This document shows, piece by piece, positions 1-10,903 of a stretch of DNA of 64,000 bases; the stretch's first letter is position 1, and each line of letters opens with the position of its first letter. This DNA comes from an uncultured SAR116 cluster alpha proteobacterium (GTDB lineage: Bacteria > Pseudomonadota > Alphaproteobacteria > Puniceispirillales > Marisalimonadaceae), in NCBI GenBank assembly GCA_902623995.1, contig CACNWE010000006.1, positions 47,501 to 111,500 of the forward strand. Direction: 5' to 3'. The translations under genes were made by a program, and so were the position numbers. Below the pieces are notes generated by a model. The model was not told the origin of the DNA. It saw only the letters and a list, made by a program, of their open reading frames with translations, and made no database searches.

Positions 1-23
1 AAAAAATATTAAACGTAAATTAA

Positions 24-2594
24 TTATATTACTCTTATGTTAATGTTGTCATCAACTACATCTACAAATAACGTGTTACCTTCTTTGACTTCATTAGCTA
101 TTATTAATTCACTTATTTTATCTTCAATAACATTAGTTATTTCTCTTTTTATTGGCCTTGCTCCGTATTCAGGATCATAGCCAGTTAATGCAATTAAATT
201 ATTAACTTTTGAGTTCCAATCAATAGAAATATTATTATTTAATAGTCTTTCCCTTAGGCCATTTAGTTGTATTTCAACAATTTTAGTAATGTGAGATTTT
301 CCTAATTTAGAGAAAAATAATATTTCGTCTAATCTATTTATAAATTCAGGCCTTAATACAGACTTAACTGAACTCATAATTTCTTTTTTTATAAAATTAT
401 TTTTTTCACTTTTCAAACTAAAGTCTATATTTGACTTAAAGTGTTGCACCCCAATATTACTCGTCATTATTATAATTGTATTTGTAAAGTTAACAGTTTT
501 ACCATGACTATCAGTTAGTCTTCCATCATCCATAACTTGTAAGAGTAGATTTAAAACATCTAAATGCGCTTTTTCAATTTCATCAAAAAGTATTACTCTA
601 TAAGGTCTACGTCTAACCGCTTCTGTTAAAACACCTCCTTCGTCGTAACCAATATAACCAGGAGGCGCGCCAACCAACCTAGATATAGAATGCTTTTCCA
701 TATATTCAGACATATCTATTCTTATCAAAGAGTCTGTTTCATTAAATAAAAATTGAGCTAGCGATTTAGCTGTTTCCGTTTTACCAACCCCTGTAGATCC
801 CAAAAACAAAAAAGTACCTAAAGGGCTTGATGGATCACTTAAACCTGCTCTTGAACGAATAATTGTTTTACAAATTGCTTCAATTACGTGATTTTGACCC
901 ACAATTGATTTTTTTAACTCACTTTCTATTTTTAGTAATTTTGTACGTTCATACTCCATCATTTTTTCAACTGGTATTCCAGTCCATTTAGACACAACCG
1001 AAGCCACATCCTCTTCAGAAACAATTGTGTTTAAGAGGTTGTCTGTATTTTCATTTTTAGAAATTTTATTTTCTAAATTAGGAATTATTTGATATGAAAG
1101 CTCACCAGCCTTTTCCCAATTTCCATTTCTTTTCTCAATTTCTAGCTGATTTTTTGCATTTTCTAAATCAATTTTCTTCTTTTGCTCTTCTTCCAAAGTT
1201 TTTTTGCTTAACTTCCATTTTTCAGTTTGCTCATTGGATATTGACTTTAGGTCTATTAATTCTTTTTCAACTTTTGATAGTCTGTCATCTGATATTTTGT
1301 TTTTCTCCTTTTTTAGAACTTTTTTCTCTATTTCTAATTGCATAATTCGTCTATCTATCTCATCTAACGAATCAGGCTTAGAGTCAATCTCAATTCTTTT
1401 CCTACTAGCTGCTTCATCTATAAGATCAATTGCTTTATCTGGCAAAAATCTATCATTAATATATCTTGAGGATAATTTTACAGATGCTGATAAAGCTTTA
1501 TCTGTTATAGTTATACCGTGAAACAACTCATATTTTTCTTTAAGGCCTCTCATCATTGATATTGAGTTTTCTATATCTGGTTCATTTATATAAACTTGCT
1601 GAAAACGTCTTTCTAAAGCTTTATCCTTTTCAATGTAATTTCTATATTCGTCCAAAGTAGTTGCCCCAACGCAATGAAGTTCACCTCTTGCCAAGGCTGG
1701 CTTGAACATATTAGATGCATCAAGTGAACCATCTACACCACCAGCTCCAACAAGAGTATGAAGCTCATCAATAAATAAAATAATTTTATCCTTTTTCTTT
1801 TCAACTTCGTTCAATAAAGATTTTAATCTTTCTTCAAAATCACCACGAAATTTTGACCCTGCTAAAATACTAGCTAAATCGAGAGAAAATATTTCTTTAG
1901 ATTTCAGTTTCTCAGGCACGTCTTTATTTGCTATCCTAATCGCTAATCCTTCAACAACAGCAGTTTTTCCAACTCCAGGTTCCCCTATTAAAACTGGATT
2001 ATTTTTAGTTCTTCTGGATAAGACCTGTATTAATCTTCTTATTTCTTCATCTCTTCCAATCACAGGATCTAATTGGCCCTTAGAGGCCCTAATTGTTAAA
2101 TTGATGGCAAATCTATTTAATGTGTCAAAACCGGATTCAGCATTATTATTCATAGCTTTTTTACCTTTTCTAAATTTTTTAATTTCTTTTAGAAGCGCTT
2201 CATAAGTAACATTGAATTTAGATAAAATTTCTTTTCCTTGATCATTAATATATGTAAATGATAGCAGTAATATTTCCTGAGTTATAACTTGATCGTCAAA
2301 TTGTTTAGTTAATATTTTTGATGTTTGAATTAGAGATAGGATGCTTTTATCAATTACTTGTACGCGACTTGTTTTTTTATTTTTGTTTAATAATGAGAAT
2401 ATATCAGCCTTCAAGCGATCAATATTTGAATCTAAAGCAACTAGCATATCTATAATGTATTGCTCCGATTCATTTAGTAATACATATAATATATGAAATG
2501 ATGTTGTATTTGTTTCATATTTATTAGCTAGACTAAATGCTGAACTAAATATTATCTTTGATCTATCAGAAAGTTCATTAATTAAATTATCTAT
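24..2594 (-). CDS. clpB: ClpB protein disaggregase (AAA+ chaperone), apparent ATA start
   Basis: ATP-driven cytosolic disaggregase that works with DnaK. Visible in order are an N-terminal repeat domain, AAA+ module 1 (Walker A GEPGVGKT, Walker [10 protein letters not shown]), a charged coiled-coil middle domain and AAA+ module 2 ([17 protein letters not shown]). The middle domain distinguishes ClpB from ClpA. The first ATG is at 2447, which would delete about 50 residues of the N-domain. The frame stays open upstream to a TAG at 2604-2606, and the extra residues ([20 protein letters not shown] region) look like the start of ClpB N-domains. No ATG, GTG or TTG lies in that extension. An ATA codon at 2592-2594 sits 8 nt after an AGG and gives 856 aa, essentially the normal family length. 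Family call is certain; the start codon is inferred. It is the last gene of the ispG-hisS-prfA-prmC-DUF4167-clpB set. Confidence 0.93.
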   Translation of the reverse strand: MDNLINELSDRSKIIFSSAFSLANKYETNTTSFHILYVLLNESEQYIIDMLVALDSNIDRLKADIFSLLNKNKKTSRVQVIDKSILSLIQTSKILTKQFDDQVITQEILLLSFTYINDQGKEILSKFNVTYEALLKEIKKFRKGKKAMNNNAESGFDTLNRFAINLTIRASKGQLDPVIGRDEEIRRLIQVLSRRTKNNPVLIGEPGVGKTAVVEGLAIRIANKDVPEKLKSKEIFSLDLASILAGSKFRGDFEERLKSLLNEVEKKKDKIILFIDELHTLVGAGGVDGSLDASNMFKPALARGELHCVGATTLDEYRNYIEKDKALERRFQQVYINEPDIENSISMMRGLKEKYELFHGITITDKALSASVKLSSRYINDRFLPDKAIDLIDEAASRKRIEIDSKPDSLDEIDRRIMQLEIEKKVLKKEKNKISDDRLSKVEKELIDLKSISNEQTEKWKLSKKTLEEEQKKKIDLENAKNQLEIEKRNGNWEKAGELSYQIIPNLENKISKNENTDNLLNTIVSEEDVASVVSKWTGIPVEKMMEYERTKLLKIESELKKSIVGQNHVIEAICKTIIRSRAGLSDPSSPLGTFLFLGSTGVGKTETAKSLAQFLFNETDSLIRIDMSEYMEKHSISRLVGAPPGYIGYDEGGVLTEAVRRRPYRVILFDEIEKAHLDVLNLLLQVMDDGRLTDSHGKTVNFTNTIIIMTSNIGVQHFKSNIDFSLKSEKNNFIKKEIMSSVKSVLRPEFINRLDEILFFSKLGKSHITKIVEIQLNGLRERLLNNNISIDWNSKVNNLIALTGYDPEYGARPIKREITNVIEDKISELIIANEVKEGNTLFVDVVDDNINIRVI

Positions 2595-2625
2595 TTTGAA
2601 AACCTATTTTTGATTACATATATAT

Positions 2626-2656
2626 ATTATGTGTTAATTATTTAGGTTTTTTCAAT
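2626..2656 (-). promoter_or_regulatory. Possible promoter of clpB, heat-shock or housekeeping type
   Basis: On the minus strand an ATTGAAA box (2650-2656) is followed after 16 nt by CACATAAT (2626-2633). This resembles a loose sigma-32 promoter, or a sigma-70 promoter read as TTGAAA and CATAAT with 18 nt spacing. It lies about 30 nt before the proposed clpB start. A match this weak in AT-rich DNA could be chance. Confidence 0.3.
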
Positions 2657-2715
2657 ATAAAATGAGAAAATTGTTAGTTAAGGTTTTGAATTAAAAGCGC
2701 ATATAAAATACTAAG

Positions 2716-3216
2716 TTAAATCAATAATTTATCACCTTCGGATTTATTGTTTTTTACATTATTAATGTTATTTACTTCATTTTTATCATCATCTGAAGAG
2801 ATTTCTGCTTCTCTCATTTGAAAACCTCTTTTACGTCTTGAAGGTTTTTTTGAAATATTATTGTTATCTTCTAATTCTAAATCAGAGGAATTATTAGGTG
2901 ATAAATTTAATTCAGTTTTTTTTCTTGATTCTTTATTTTCATTATTTAGATCTATTTCTTTTTGAACCCTGTAATAGTGGTCAGCGAATTGTAAAAAAGA
3001 TTCTGCTAAAATTCTATCGTCAGAAGAGGACGCATCAGATGCAAGAGAAGTATATTTTTCATTTAATTGCGCAACAGAACCCCTTTGACGACCATCTGGA
3101 CCAGAACTTTCAATAACGGTGTTTTTATTAATATTACCATTTGGACCACCGTTGTTATAATTTCTTCGGTTTAATCCACGATTTTGGCGCCGACGCCCAT
3201 TATTTTGCTGTCTCAT
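2716..3216 (-). CDS. DUF4167 domain protein
   Basis: Small basic protein of the alphaproteobacterial DUF4167 family; function unknown. After the start MRQQNNGRRRQNRG comes an Arg/Asn/Gly-rich tail, then the conserved block around residues 35-85 (GPDGRQRGSVAQLNEKY, SSDDRILAESFLQFADHYYR). The C-terminal half is acidic, Asn/Ser-rich and low complexity. A TTG six codons upstream is possible, but the ATG at 3216 has AGGAAAG just before it and fits the family N-terminus, giving 166 aa. It lies between prmC and clpB, the usual alphaproteobacterial position. The RGG-like tail suggests RNA binding (inference only). Confidence 0.85.
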   Translation of the reverse strand: MRQQNNGRRRQNRGLNRRNYNNGGPNGNINKNTVIESSGPDGRQRGSVAQLNEKYTSLASDASSSDDRILAESFLQFADHYYRVQKEIDLNNENKESRKKTELNLSPNNSSDLELEDNNNISKKPSRRKRGFQMREAEISSDDDKNEVNNINNVKNNKSEGDKLLI

Positions 3217-3386
3217 AACTTTCCTAAAATTCAAGCTTATTTTATTTGTACAATGCTTTATGTAAAATGTTAAGAATCCTATCTCAACCTATGGACTCAA
3301 TTAATATATAATTTAAGGTTTAAATAAGTAAAAACTTATAATCTACTTATATAAAGTTTTTTCTTTTAAGCCAAGCATAAAAAAAA

Positions 3387-4274
3387 TTATTTAAAAATAA
3401 AAACTATTACTCTAATAACTCCTGATAAATCTTTTTTATATTCAATTGGGAACAAACCATGTTCCATAGCTTCTGAAGAAACAAAATTTTCTTGACCTTT
3501 TCCTATTTCAAAAAATATTTTTCCATTTTTTTTTATGATATTTCTTAACTTAGGTATGATTAGCTTATATGCTTCTAGTCCATCTTTCCCGCCATTTAAA
3601 GCAACGAATGGGTCATATTCTTTTACTTCTTTTTGTAAATTTTGAATATCAAAAGTGGGAATATAAGGAGGGTTTGATATTAAGATATCAAATTTAGTTT
3701 CATTTTCAATTTCAAATAATTTTATATCCCAGTTTTCATTTCTCCAATCTAAATGAATAAGCTTTGAGCGGTCTGATAAACCAAAATTAAAAGAATTAAT
3801 CTTCACAATTTCTAAAGATTTTTGTGATGTATCTAAAAATGAAACAGTAGAATTCTGATACTCATCTAAAAGTGACAAACCCAAACAACCTGAGCCAGAA
3901 CCTAAATCAAGGATTTTTAAAGATTGTAATTTATCTGTGAAGTGAGTTAATACTGTATCAATTAAAGTCTCCGAGTCGGATCTTGGGTCTAATGTTTCTT
4001 CATTGAGTTTAAATTCATTTTTCCAAAAATTTCTTTTGTTAATTATTCTAGAGACCGGCTTTCCACTTAGCCTTTTTTCAATTAAATTTTTAAAATTGTT
4101 AATTTCATTTTCTGTAATGTTAATGAACTCGTGGTTATATAACGTTTTATTTGTATTTAAAGATTTGGAGAGTAATAACCTACAATCTAAATTAGCAGTT
4201 TCAATACCAACCCTTCTTAATTTCTGAACCTCTGATTTAATTAAGGTATAAACTTCGATATTATTTTTATGCAT
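3387..4274 (-). CDS. prmC: Peptide chain release factor N5-glutamine methyltransferase
   Basis: Methylates the glutamine of the GGQ motif in release factors using S-adenosylmethionine. The SAM-binding loop [10 protein letters not shown] is at about residues 123-132 and the catalytic NPPY motif at 201-204; the N-terminal helical domain that recognises the release factor is present. Length 295 aa is normal. Its start overlaps the 3' end of prfA by 8 nt, so enzyme and substrate are co-transcribed and probably translationally coupled. Confidence 0.95.
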   Translation of the reverse strand: MHKNNIEVYTLIKSEVQKLRRVGIETANLDCRLLLSKSLNTNKTLYNHEFINITENEINNFKNLIEKRLSGKPVSRIINKRNFWKNEFKLNEETLDPRSDSETLIDTVLTHFTDKLQSLKILDLGSGSGCLGLSLLDEYQNSTVSFLDTSQKSLEIVKINSFNFGLSDRSKLIHLDWRNENWDIKLFEIENETKFDILISNPPYIPTFDIQNLQKEVKEYDPFVALNGGKDGLEAYKLIIPKLRNIIKKNGKIFFEIGKGQENFVSSEAMEHGLFPIEYKKDLSGVIRVIVFIFK

Positions 4275-5343
4275 TTGAAGCTAGCTTTAACATTCTATCT
4301 TCAACTATTAAAGCATCTATAAATTCATCAAGAGCTTCTCCACTTAGAACTTTCTCTAATTTATGTAATGTTAAGTTAATTCTATGATCAGTAACTCTTC
4401 CCTGTGGAAAATTATAAGTTCTAATTCTTTCTGACCTGTCTCCAGAACCAACTTGGTCTTTTCTAGTCAAAGATCTTTCCTCTTGCTGTTTTTGCCTTTC
4501 AGCCTCATATAATCTAGACTGAAGAATTTTCATGGCTTTTGCCCTATTTTTATGTTGAGACTTTTCATCTTGCTGGCTAACAACAATTCCAGATGGAATG
4601 TGTGTAATTCTAACCGCTGAATCAGTAGTGTTAACAGATTGCCCCCCAGGTCCACTGGACCTAAAAACATCTATTCTTAAATCCTTATCATCTATAACTA
4701 TTTCTAAGTCTTCAGCTTCAGGAAGAACTGCAACTGTAGCCGCAGATGTATGAATTCTACCACTTGTTTCGGTGGCTGGAACTCTCTGGACCCTATGAAC
4801 ACCTGATTCATATTTTAATCTACCAAAAACACCATTTCCTAAAATATTAGCCTGTGCTTCCTTATATCCGCCCACACTTGTCTCAGAAACCTCCATAACT
4901 TCAAATTTCCATTTATTCTTAATAGATAACTTTTCATACATAGAAAAAAGATTTGAAGCAAACAAACCTGCCTCATCTCCTCCGGTTCCAGCACGAACCT
5001 CCAAAATTACATTTCTAAAATCATCCTTATCTTTAGGTAATAATGAAATTTGAATTTCTCTTTCAAGATTACTAATCGTTTCTTTTAAAGAATTGAACTC
5101 ATTTGTTGCAATTTCTTTAATATCCGCATCGGTATTTTTATCATTTAGTATTTCACTCAAATCCAAAATTTCTTTTACTAAATTTTCTTTTTTATAAGCT
5201 AAGTCTGTTATTATTTTTATGTCAGATAATTCTTTTGATAAATTAGCTAATTCAGATGGTTTTAAATTAGAAGAATTCACAAGCATATTCTGAATTTCCT
5301 TTTCTCTACTCATAATCTTAGAGATATTATTTTCTAAATTCAA
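4267..5343 (-). CDS. prfA: Peptide chain release factor 1
   Basis: Terminates translation at UAA and UAG. The GGQ peptidyl-hydrolysis motif is in the segment [10 protein letters not shown] and the tripeptide anticodon is PAT (in [11 protein letters not shown]), which marks RF1 rather than RF2. The open frame begins with TTG at 5355, but a GGAG overlapping that codon is ideally spaced from a second TTG at 5343, chosen here; the difference is four residues. It sits between hisS and prmC in one operon. Confidence 0.95.
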   Translation of the reverse strand: MNLENNISKIMSREKEIQNMLVNSSNLKPSELANLSKELSDIKIITDLAYKKENLVKEILDLSEILNDKNTDADIKEIATNEFNSLKETISNLEREIQISLLPKDKDDFRNVILEVRAGTGGDEAGLFASNLFSMYEKLSIKNKWKFEVMEVSETSVGGYKEAQANILGNGVFGRLKYESGVHRVQRVPATETSGRIHTSAATVAVLPEAEDLEIVIDDKDLRIDVFRSSGPGGQSVNTTDSAVRITHIPSGIVVSQQDEKSQHKNRAKAMKILQSRLYEAERQKQQEERSLTRKDQVGSGDRSERIRTYNFPQGRVTDHRINLTLHKLEKVLSGEALDEFIDALIVEDRMLKLASNA

Positions 5344-5362
5344 AATTTGCTCCAAATAGGTT

Positions 5363-6601
5363 TTAATTTTTTAATTTTTTAATTATCTGGTCTAAATTTA
5401 ATAATTCCTCAATACCAGATTTTAAATTTTTAAATTTAAAAATTTTATCATTAATTTCTTCTTCACCTAAAATTATTGCATACGAGGCATTAATCTTGTT
5501 AGCTCTCTTAAATTTTTTTGAAAAGTTTCCTGTATAGATAATTTCAGATTTAATACCTTCTTGAATTAATTTTTTCATGATTGGTAACAATAAGTAGTTA
5601 AAACTTTCTGCTTGACCCATTAAAACCACATCTGTTTGTTTAACAAACTCACTTGAAATCATTAGCGACAATCTTTCTATGCCGGCAGCCCATCCAACAC
5701 CAGGAATGTCTGACCCACCTAACATTTTTGAAAGACCATCATACCTACCTCCTGCAAGAACAGTTCCTTGAGTGCCTAGTTCATTTGTCACAAACTCAAA
5801 AGCTGTATGACAATAATAATCCAGTCCTCGTACAAGATTTTTATCGATATTGTATTTTATATTCAAATGATCTAAACCTTTGCAGATTTCTTCAAATCGT
5901 ATCTTTGATTCAAAATTTAAAAAATCTAATATGTTTGGTGAATGTTTAATAATTTTCTGATCATCAGGATCTTTAGAGTCAAGTATTCTCAGTGGATTAA
6001 TTGATAATCTTCTTATACTATCTTTAGATAGTTTAGTTTGGTAACCCTTTAAATAATTGATAAGAGCATCTCTGTATTTTTGCCTACTCTCAAAATCTCC
6101 TAGAGTATTAATTGTCAAATTAATTTTATCTAAGAGGTCTAATTTGTTTAAAAAATCATGCCCTAGAGATATTACCTCAATATCAGCCATTGAACTACTT
6201 AAACCCAAACACTCAACACCAATTTGCTTAAATTGTCTAAGTCTACCCTTTTGTGGCCTCTCATACCTAAACATTGGTCCATAATAAGAAAAACGCTGGG
6301 GCACATCTTGAACTAAACCAGCATTTAAAAATGCCCTCACAACTCCCGAAGTTCCCTCAGGCCTTAACATTAACTCGTCTTCACTTCTATCTTTGAAGAT
6401 ATAATTTTCTTTTGTCACGATATCACTAGACATTCCAAGTGGTTTTGTAAAAACTTCAGAAAATTCAAATATTGGTGTCTCAATTTGGGAATAATTATAT
6501 TTATCTGAAATTTCTAATCCTGCATTTATAACTATATTGTGTTTATGTAACTCATTTGGCAATAAATCATGCACGCCTCTTACTGTTCTTAATTTTTCCA
6601 T
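5363..6601 (-). CDS. hisS: Histidyl-tRNA synthetase
   Basis: Class II aminoacyl-tRNA synthetase charging tRNA-His. Motif 2 is seen as [15 protein letters not shown], the histidine-specific loops as [15 protein letters not shown] and LAGGRYDGL, and motif 3 as GWAAGIERL. The C-terminal anticodon-binding domain covers roughly residues 320-412. Length 412 aa is typical. It starts with ATG, follows ispG by 21 nt and precedes prfA by about 20 nt on the same strand. Confidence 0.96.
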   Translation of the reverse strand: MEKLRTVRGVHDLLPNELHKHNIVINAGLEISDKYNYSQIETPIFEFSEVFTKPLGMSSDIVTKENYIFKDRSEDELMLRPEGTSGVVRAFLNAGLVQDVPQRFSYYGPMFRYERPQKGRLRQFKQIGVECLGLSSSMADIEVISLGHDFLNKLDLLDKINLTINTLGDFESRQKYRDALINYLKGYQTKLSKDSIRRLSINPLRILDSKDPDDQKIIKHSPNILDFLNFESKIRFEEICKGLDHLNIKYNIDKNLVRGLDYYCHTAFEFVTNELGTQGTVLAGGRYDGLSKMLGGSDIPGVGWAAGIERLSLMISSEFVKQTDVVLMGQAESFNYLLLPIMKKLIQEGIKSEIIYTGNFSKKFKRANKINASYAIILGEEEINDKIFKFKNLKSGIEELLNLDQIIKKLKN

Positions 6602-6622
6602 TATGAACCTATATGATTGAAA

Positions 6623-7732
6623 TTACTTTAAATGATTACTTTTTCTTAGTTCAATTTTTTTCTGAACAAAATTAACAATATAATCAGCAACATTTTCATT
6701 TTTGATAATATGATCTGTTATACCATCAACGTAAATTTGATGTGTACCTTTCCCACCACCAGTCAAGCCAATATCAGTTTCTTTTGCTTCTCCAGGACCG
6801 TTTACAACGCACCCAATTATTGAAACGGTAATAGACTCAGAAATATGCTCAAGTCTTTGTTCAACTTCTTGTACAGTTTTAATTACATCAAATTGCTGTC
6901 TTGCGCACGAAGGACAAGAAACAACAGTAACACCTCTTCTTCTAAGCCCTAATGATTTAAGTAATTCATAACCAACTTTTACTTCCTCATAAGGATCGGC
7001 AGATAGCGAAACTCTAATAGTATCTCCAATGCCTGCCCACAGTAAATTTCCTAATCCTATTGACGATTTTACTGTTCCAGATCTTAAACTTCCTGCTTCC
7101 GTAATACCTATGTGCAAAGGACAATCTTCTATTTCAGCTAGTTGAAAGTAAGCAGCAACTGCTAGAAAGACATCTGAAGCTTTCACACTAATTTTATACT
7201 CATAAAAATCATTATCTTTTAAAATACGAACATGATTTAAAGCAGATTCCACAAGGGCTTCTGGAGTTGGTTCACCATACTTATCTAAGATGTTTTTTTC
7301 TAAAGATCCTGCGTTAACACCAATTCTGATAGAAGAATTATTTTGTTTTGCTGCATTAATCACCTCTTTGACTTTATCTAAATTACCAATATTTCCAGGG
7401 TTAATTCTCAAACATGCAGCCCCAGCATCTGCAGCTTCAACTGCTCTTAAATAATGAAAATGTATGTCAGCAACAATGGGAACAGGTGATGATTTAATTA
7501 TTTCTTTTAGAGCTAAAGTAGATTCTTTGTCAGGGCAAGAAACACGAACAATATCTGCGCCAGCTTCTACAGTAGAGTTGATTTGCTCTAATGTAGCATC
7601 AATATCAGTCGTTTTCGTATTCGTCATAGTTTGTACAGTAATAGGAGCGTCACCTCCGACAAAAACATCTCCAACTTTAATTTTTCTTGATTTTCTTCGA
7701 TCTATTTGCCTATAAGGCCTAATGTTCATCAT
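6623..7732 (-). CDS. ispG: 4-hydroxy-3-methylbut-2-enyl diphosphate synthase (MEP pathway)
   Basis: Iron-sulfur enzyme converting ME-cPP to HMBPP in isoprenoid synthesis. The TIM-barrel part carries [11 protein letters not shown] and ADIHFHY; the C-terminal 4Fe-4S cluster ligands are visible in [11 protein letters not shown] and GCVVNGPGE. Length 369 aa fits the compact bacterial form. Two adjacent ATG codons (7730-7732 and 7727-7729) follow AAGGA. It is downstream of the RodZ-like gene by about 50 nt and upstream of hisS. Confidence 0.96.
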   Translation of the reverse strand: MMNIRPYRQIDRRKSRKIKVGDVFVGGDAPITVQTMTNTKTTDIDATLEQINSTVEAGADIVRVSCPDKESTLALKEIIKSSPVPIVADIHFHYLRAVEAADAGAACLRINPGNIGNLDKVKEVINAAKQNNSSIRIGVNAGSLEKNILDKYGEPTPEALVESALNHVRILKDNDFYEYKISVKASDVFLAVAAYFQLAEIEDCPLHIGITEAGSLRSGTVKSSIGLGNLLWAGIGDTIRVSLSADPYEEVKVGYELLKSLGLRRRGVTVVSCPSCARQQFDVIKTVQEVEQRLEHISESITVSIIGCVVNGPGEAKETDIGLTGGGKGTHQIYVDGITDHIIKNENVADYIVNFVQKKIELRKSNHLK

Positions 7733-7783
7733 TATATCCTTAAACTTTAAAATAATAAAAATTTAAAACGATTTAAAATGAAT

Positions 7784-8770
7784 TTAATCAAGTAATTGTT
7801 TTATTGAAAAAGCCTTGATATTTAATGGTCGAGCATTAATAATTTCACCAATTTCACCCAATTTAGGAACAATCACGTCACCTTTTGACAAAGACAATGC
7901 ACCTGCATTTCCTGTATTAAATGTCAATCCACTTATGTCAGGGACAACGTATGTTTCACCTGGCCTCATAAGCCTTGTCATAAGAATATTACCTTCCATA
8001 TCTTCTATTTCTACCCAACTATTACCAGTAGCTTTTAGGATCATTTCTGTACTTCGGTCTCTTTCATTAGCAGTGGCAGACAACTCAGTGTTTTTTGAAC
8101 TAATGTTTTCAATTTTATTGTCGTTTAAAACTGTTAAAGAACTTAATTCTTCACCTTTTTTTCCATCAATTCTATTTGAAGAAGAAGTGTTATTAGAAAA
8201 ATTTTCTTCTATTATGACATAATTGTTATTATCAATTTCTGCTGTTTTGGAAGGCATTTCTTGTATCTTTTGATCTGAAACTTGTTCTATTTTATTACTT
8301 CTATCACTGTAATACCATCCAGTATATGACAAAATAGCAATAAAAACTGATATAACTGCACCAATAGGTAGGAAGTTGCTTTTATTTAGTTCAGGAGTAA
8401 GAAACTTATATTCTTCTTTATATGAATTTAACTTCAGACTTTCTTTAAATTCCTGAACTAACAAGTCACCATCTAAATCTAACAGACGTGCATAAGATCT
8501 AACAAATCCAATTTTATAAGCCAGTCCAGGTAAATCAATGTGTTCACCATCTTCAAAATCTTTTATGATTTTAACTCTTACTTTTAATAAAGCCCCGGCC
8601 TGTTCTTGCGTTAAGCCTTTGTTTAACCTTGCATCCAAACATAACTTACCAACAGTTGACAATTCAACTTGGTCGAATGCTTCATTGATTGCATCTGATA
8701 CTGATTTATCAATCTTTTTATCTTGATCCAAAAATGAATTTTTTTTATTTTTTTCATTTTTAAAAGACAT
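7784..8770 (-). CDS. RodZ-like membrane protein (HTH + TM + DUF4115)
   Basis: Bitopic protein with a cytoplasmic helix-turn-helix domain at about residues 35-100 (LCLDARLNKGLTQEQAGALLKV), one membrane helix near 133-150 (FLPIGAVISVFIAILSYTGW), a Ser/Asn-rich linker, and a C-terminal DUF4115 domain from about 240 (SWVEIEDMEGNILMTRLMRPGETY). This is the RodZ architecture that links MreB to the elongation machinery, with length close to 330 aa. Proteins of this type upstream of ispG are common in Alphaproteobacteria. The ATG is preceded by TTAGGAG. Whether it acts as a true RodZ is inferred. Confidence 0.85.
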   Translation of the reverse strand: MSFKNEKNKKNSFLDQDKKIDKSVSDAINEAFDQVELSTVGKLCLDARLNKGLTQEQAGALLKVRVKIIKDFEDGEHIDLPGLAYKIGFVRSYARLLDLDGDLLVQEFKESLKLNSYKEEYKFLTPELNKSNFLPIGAVISVFIAILSYTGWYYSDRSNKIEQVSDQKIQEMPSKTAEIDNNNYVIIEENFSNNTSSSNRIDGKKGEELSSLTVLNDNKIENISSKNTELSATANERDRSTEMILKATGNSWVEIEDMEGNILMTRLMRPGETYVVPDISGLTFNTGNAGALSLSKGDVIVPKLGEIGEIINARPLNIKAFSIKQLLD

Positions 8771-8791
8771 TTTATCTCCTAATGATGGAGT

Positions 8792-8820
8792 ATTTTATAT
8801 TGAGTTACTTTTTAAATCAA
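8792..8820 (-). promoter_or_regulatory. Predicted sigma-70 promoter for rodZ-ispG-hisS operon
   Basis: On the minus strand TTGATT (8815-8820) and TAAAAT (8792-8797) are separated by 17 nt, about 20 nt before the start of the RodZ-like gene, with an AGGAG ribosome site in between. It lies in the 96-nt gap after lysC. Prediction by eye only. Confidence 0.45.
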
Positions 8821-8866
8821 CATTTGTTTTAACGGCACAACTCTTGAAAATTTTACTGTCTAAAAA

Positions 8867-10084
8867 TTAAACATCTAAACCAAAAGCTGAATGTAGCGAT
8901 CTCATTGCAAGCTCATAATACTCTGATGATATAAGAACTGAAATTTTTATTTCACTAGTTGAAATAACATGAATGTTAATTTGATTATTAGCTAATGTTT
9001 CAAACATAGTTTTTGCAACACCTGACTGAGTTCTCATAGCATTTCCAATAACAGATATTTTAACTACGTTTGTATCCGTAAAAAATTTCTTAAAACCTAA
9101 TTTTTTTTGTATTTTTTTAATTATACTTTCGGCCATAATTAGATCTGTTTCTGGTATTGTAAAAGTAATATCAGTCGCTTCATGATTTATTGAGGAAGAT
9201 TGAACAATCATATCAACATTAATTGAACGTTTTGCTAAAGCACCAAAAATTTCCGCTGCTTGACCTGGGTGATCTGGAACACCAGATAATGTAATTTTAG
9301 CTTCATTTAAACTATGTGCAATTCCACTTATTTCAGTTTTTTCCATATTTTTTTCCTCTTTAATTATGGAAGTTCCAGGCAAGTCTTCAAAGCTACTAAG
9401 AACTCTCAGTTTTACATTATATTTCATAGCTAATGCTACAGACCTGGTTTGGAGAACTTTAGCTCCTTGAGAGGCTAATTCTAGCATTTCTTCATATGTA
9501 ATTAAATCAAGTTTTTTCGCACTTTTAACTATCCTTGGATCTGTAGTATAAACACCATCAACGTCAGTATAAATATCACAACGCTCCGCTGAAAAGGCTG
9601 CAGCTATTGCAACTGCTGATGTGTCTGAGCCACCTCTACCTAAAGTTGTTATTCTATTTTCTTTTGATACACCTTGAAATCCTGATATTATGGCAACTTG
9701 ATTTTTCTCTAAAAATTCTAGTATGTTATCTGTTTTAATTTCTTCAATCACAGCTTTACCATATGATTTGTCAGATATTATTGGTACTTGCCAGCCTAAC
9801 CAAGAGCGGGCTTTGATATTCAAATTATTTAAAGCAGTTGCTAGTAATGCTGAAGTAACTTGTTCACCTGTAGATAAAACAACATCATATTCTGAGAAAG
9901 TAGGTTTTTCCGATGTGGTTCTGACTAAATCTATTAAATTATTTGTAACCCCAGCCATTGCGGAAACTATAACAATAACTCTATTACCCTTGTTTACTTC
10001 CTTTTTAACTTTTTTAGCAATTTTTTTTATTTGTGGAACATCTGCAACAGATGTCCCCCCAAATTTCAATACCACAAGTTTCAA
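8867..10084 (-). CDS. lysC: Aspartate kinase
   Basis: Phosphorylates aspartate, the first step toward lysine, threonine and methionine. The N-terminal kinase signature KFGGTSVAD is at residues 7-15, with TLGRGGSDTSAVA near 150; two C-terminal ACT domains (about 260-400) carry allosteric control. Length 405 aa matches the monofunctional alphaproteobacterial enzyme. The start is TTG, with AAGGA about 10 nt upstream and no better ATG. It is divergent from ubiG with a 47-nt gap, a common alphaproteobacterial arrangement. Confidence 0.95.
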   Translation of the reverse strand: MKLVVLKFGGTSVADVPQIKKIAKKVKKEVNKGNRVIVIVSAMAGVTNNLIDLVRTTSEKPTFSEYDVVLSTGEQVTSALLATALNNLNIKARSWLGWQVPIISDKSYGKAVIEEIKTDNILEFLEKNQVAIISGFQGVSKENRITTLGRGGSDTSAVAIAAAFSAERCDIYTDVDGVYTTDPRIVKSAKKLDLITYEEMLELASQGAKVLQTRSVALAMKYNVKLRVLSSFEDLPGTSIIKEEKNMEKTEISGIAHSLNEAKITLSGVPDHPGQAAEIFGALAKRSINVDMIVQSSSINHEATDITFTIPETDLIMAESIIKKIQKKLGFKKFFTDTNVVKISVIGNAMRTQSGVAKTMFETLANNQINIHVISTSEIKISVLISSEYYELAMRSLHSAFGLDV

Positions 10085-10131
10085 ATTTCTGTTATCCTTG
10101 TAAAATATATCTTAATAAAATTAAATTCATA

Positions 10132-10902
10132 ATGACTAATACAGTAGACAAAAAAGAAATAGAACAATTTTCTTCATTAAGCAACAAATGGTGGGATATG
10201 TCTGGCCCTTTTTCAGCTTTACATAAAATGTCAAATGCAAGAATTGAGTTTATAACTCGGAATTCAACCAGAATTTTAAAAAAAGAAAATATAGGAATTA
10301 ATCTTCTTGATGGTTTAAATTGTTTAGATATTGGTTGTGGCGGTGGTATTTTATCTGAAAAATTAAAAAGATTAGGCGCCAAGGTTACTGGAATTGACGC
10401 TTCTAAAAGCTCAATAGATGTCGCCAAAGAGCATGCAAGAAAAAGTCGATTAGAAATCAATTACAAATGTATTACAACTAGTGAACTCTTAGAGATTAAA
10501 AAAGAAAAAGCTCTAAATAAATTTGACTTAGTAATTGCTTCTGAAGTAATTGAACATGTATATGACAGAAAAATATTTCTATCTGATATTTCTAATTTAT
10601 GCCGTCCTGGTGGGCTGGTTATATTTACTACAATTAATAACTCTTTTTTAGGTATATTATTAGGAAAATATTTTGCAGAAGATATTTTAAAAATACTTCC
10701 TTCAGGAACTCACAAGGTGGAAAAATTTATATCTCCAATTAATTTAGCAAAAGAAGCTGAGGAGCATGCTATAATATTGGATAGTTTTACAGGTTTTACG
10801 CCTACATTTGGATTTAAAAATATAATAACTAAAGAATTTGGAAACTTCAAACTTTCATCAAACATGCAGGTCAATTATGGTGCAGCAGGAATTAAATTAT
10901 AA
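10132..10902 (+). CDS. ubiG: Ubiquinone biosynthesis O-methyltransferase
   Basis: SAM-dependent methyltransferase performing the two O-methylations of ubiquinone synthesis. The N-terminus EIEQFSSLSNKWWD and the SAM motif LDIGCGGGILSEKLKRLGA are diagnostic. The open frame extends upstream to 10033 but that part lies antisense over lysC; the ATG at 10132 matches family starts and gives 256 aa. It ends 1 nt before the convergent DUF1178 gene. Confidence 0.95.
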   Translation: MTNTVDKKEIEQFSSLSNKWWDMSGPFSALHKMSNARIEFITRNSTRILKKENIGINLLDGLNCLDIGCGGGILSEKLKRLGAKVTGIDASKSSIDVAKEHARKSRLEINYKCITTSELLEIKKEKALNKFDLVIASEVIEHVYDRKIFLSDISNLCRPGGLVIFTTINNSFLGILLGKYFAEDILKILPSGTHKVEKFISPINLAKEAEEHAIILDSFTGFTPTFGFKNIITKEFGNFKLSSNMQVNYGAAGIKL

Positions 10903-10903
10903 C

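Noticed and set aside
1094..1521. Plus-strand open frames opposite clpB
   Set aside because: They are shadows of the Lys/Glu-rich coiled coil; composition is the reverse complement and no start signal is seen.
24..2447. ClpA identity for the first gene
   Set aside because: The long coiled-coil middle domain and ClpB-type segments between the two AAA+ modules are absent from ClpA.
2604..2715. Functional mini-ORF (ATG directly followed by TAA) in the clpB leader
   Set aside because: The ATGTAA at about 2617-2622 on the minus strand is likely to occur by chance in an AT repeat and has no ribosome site.
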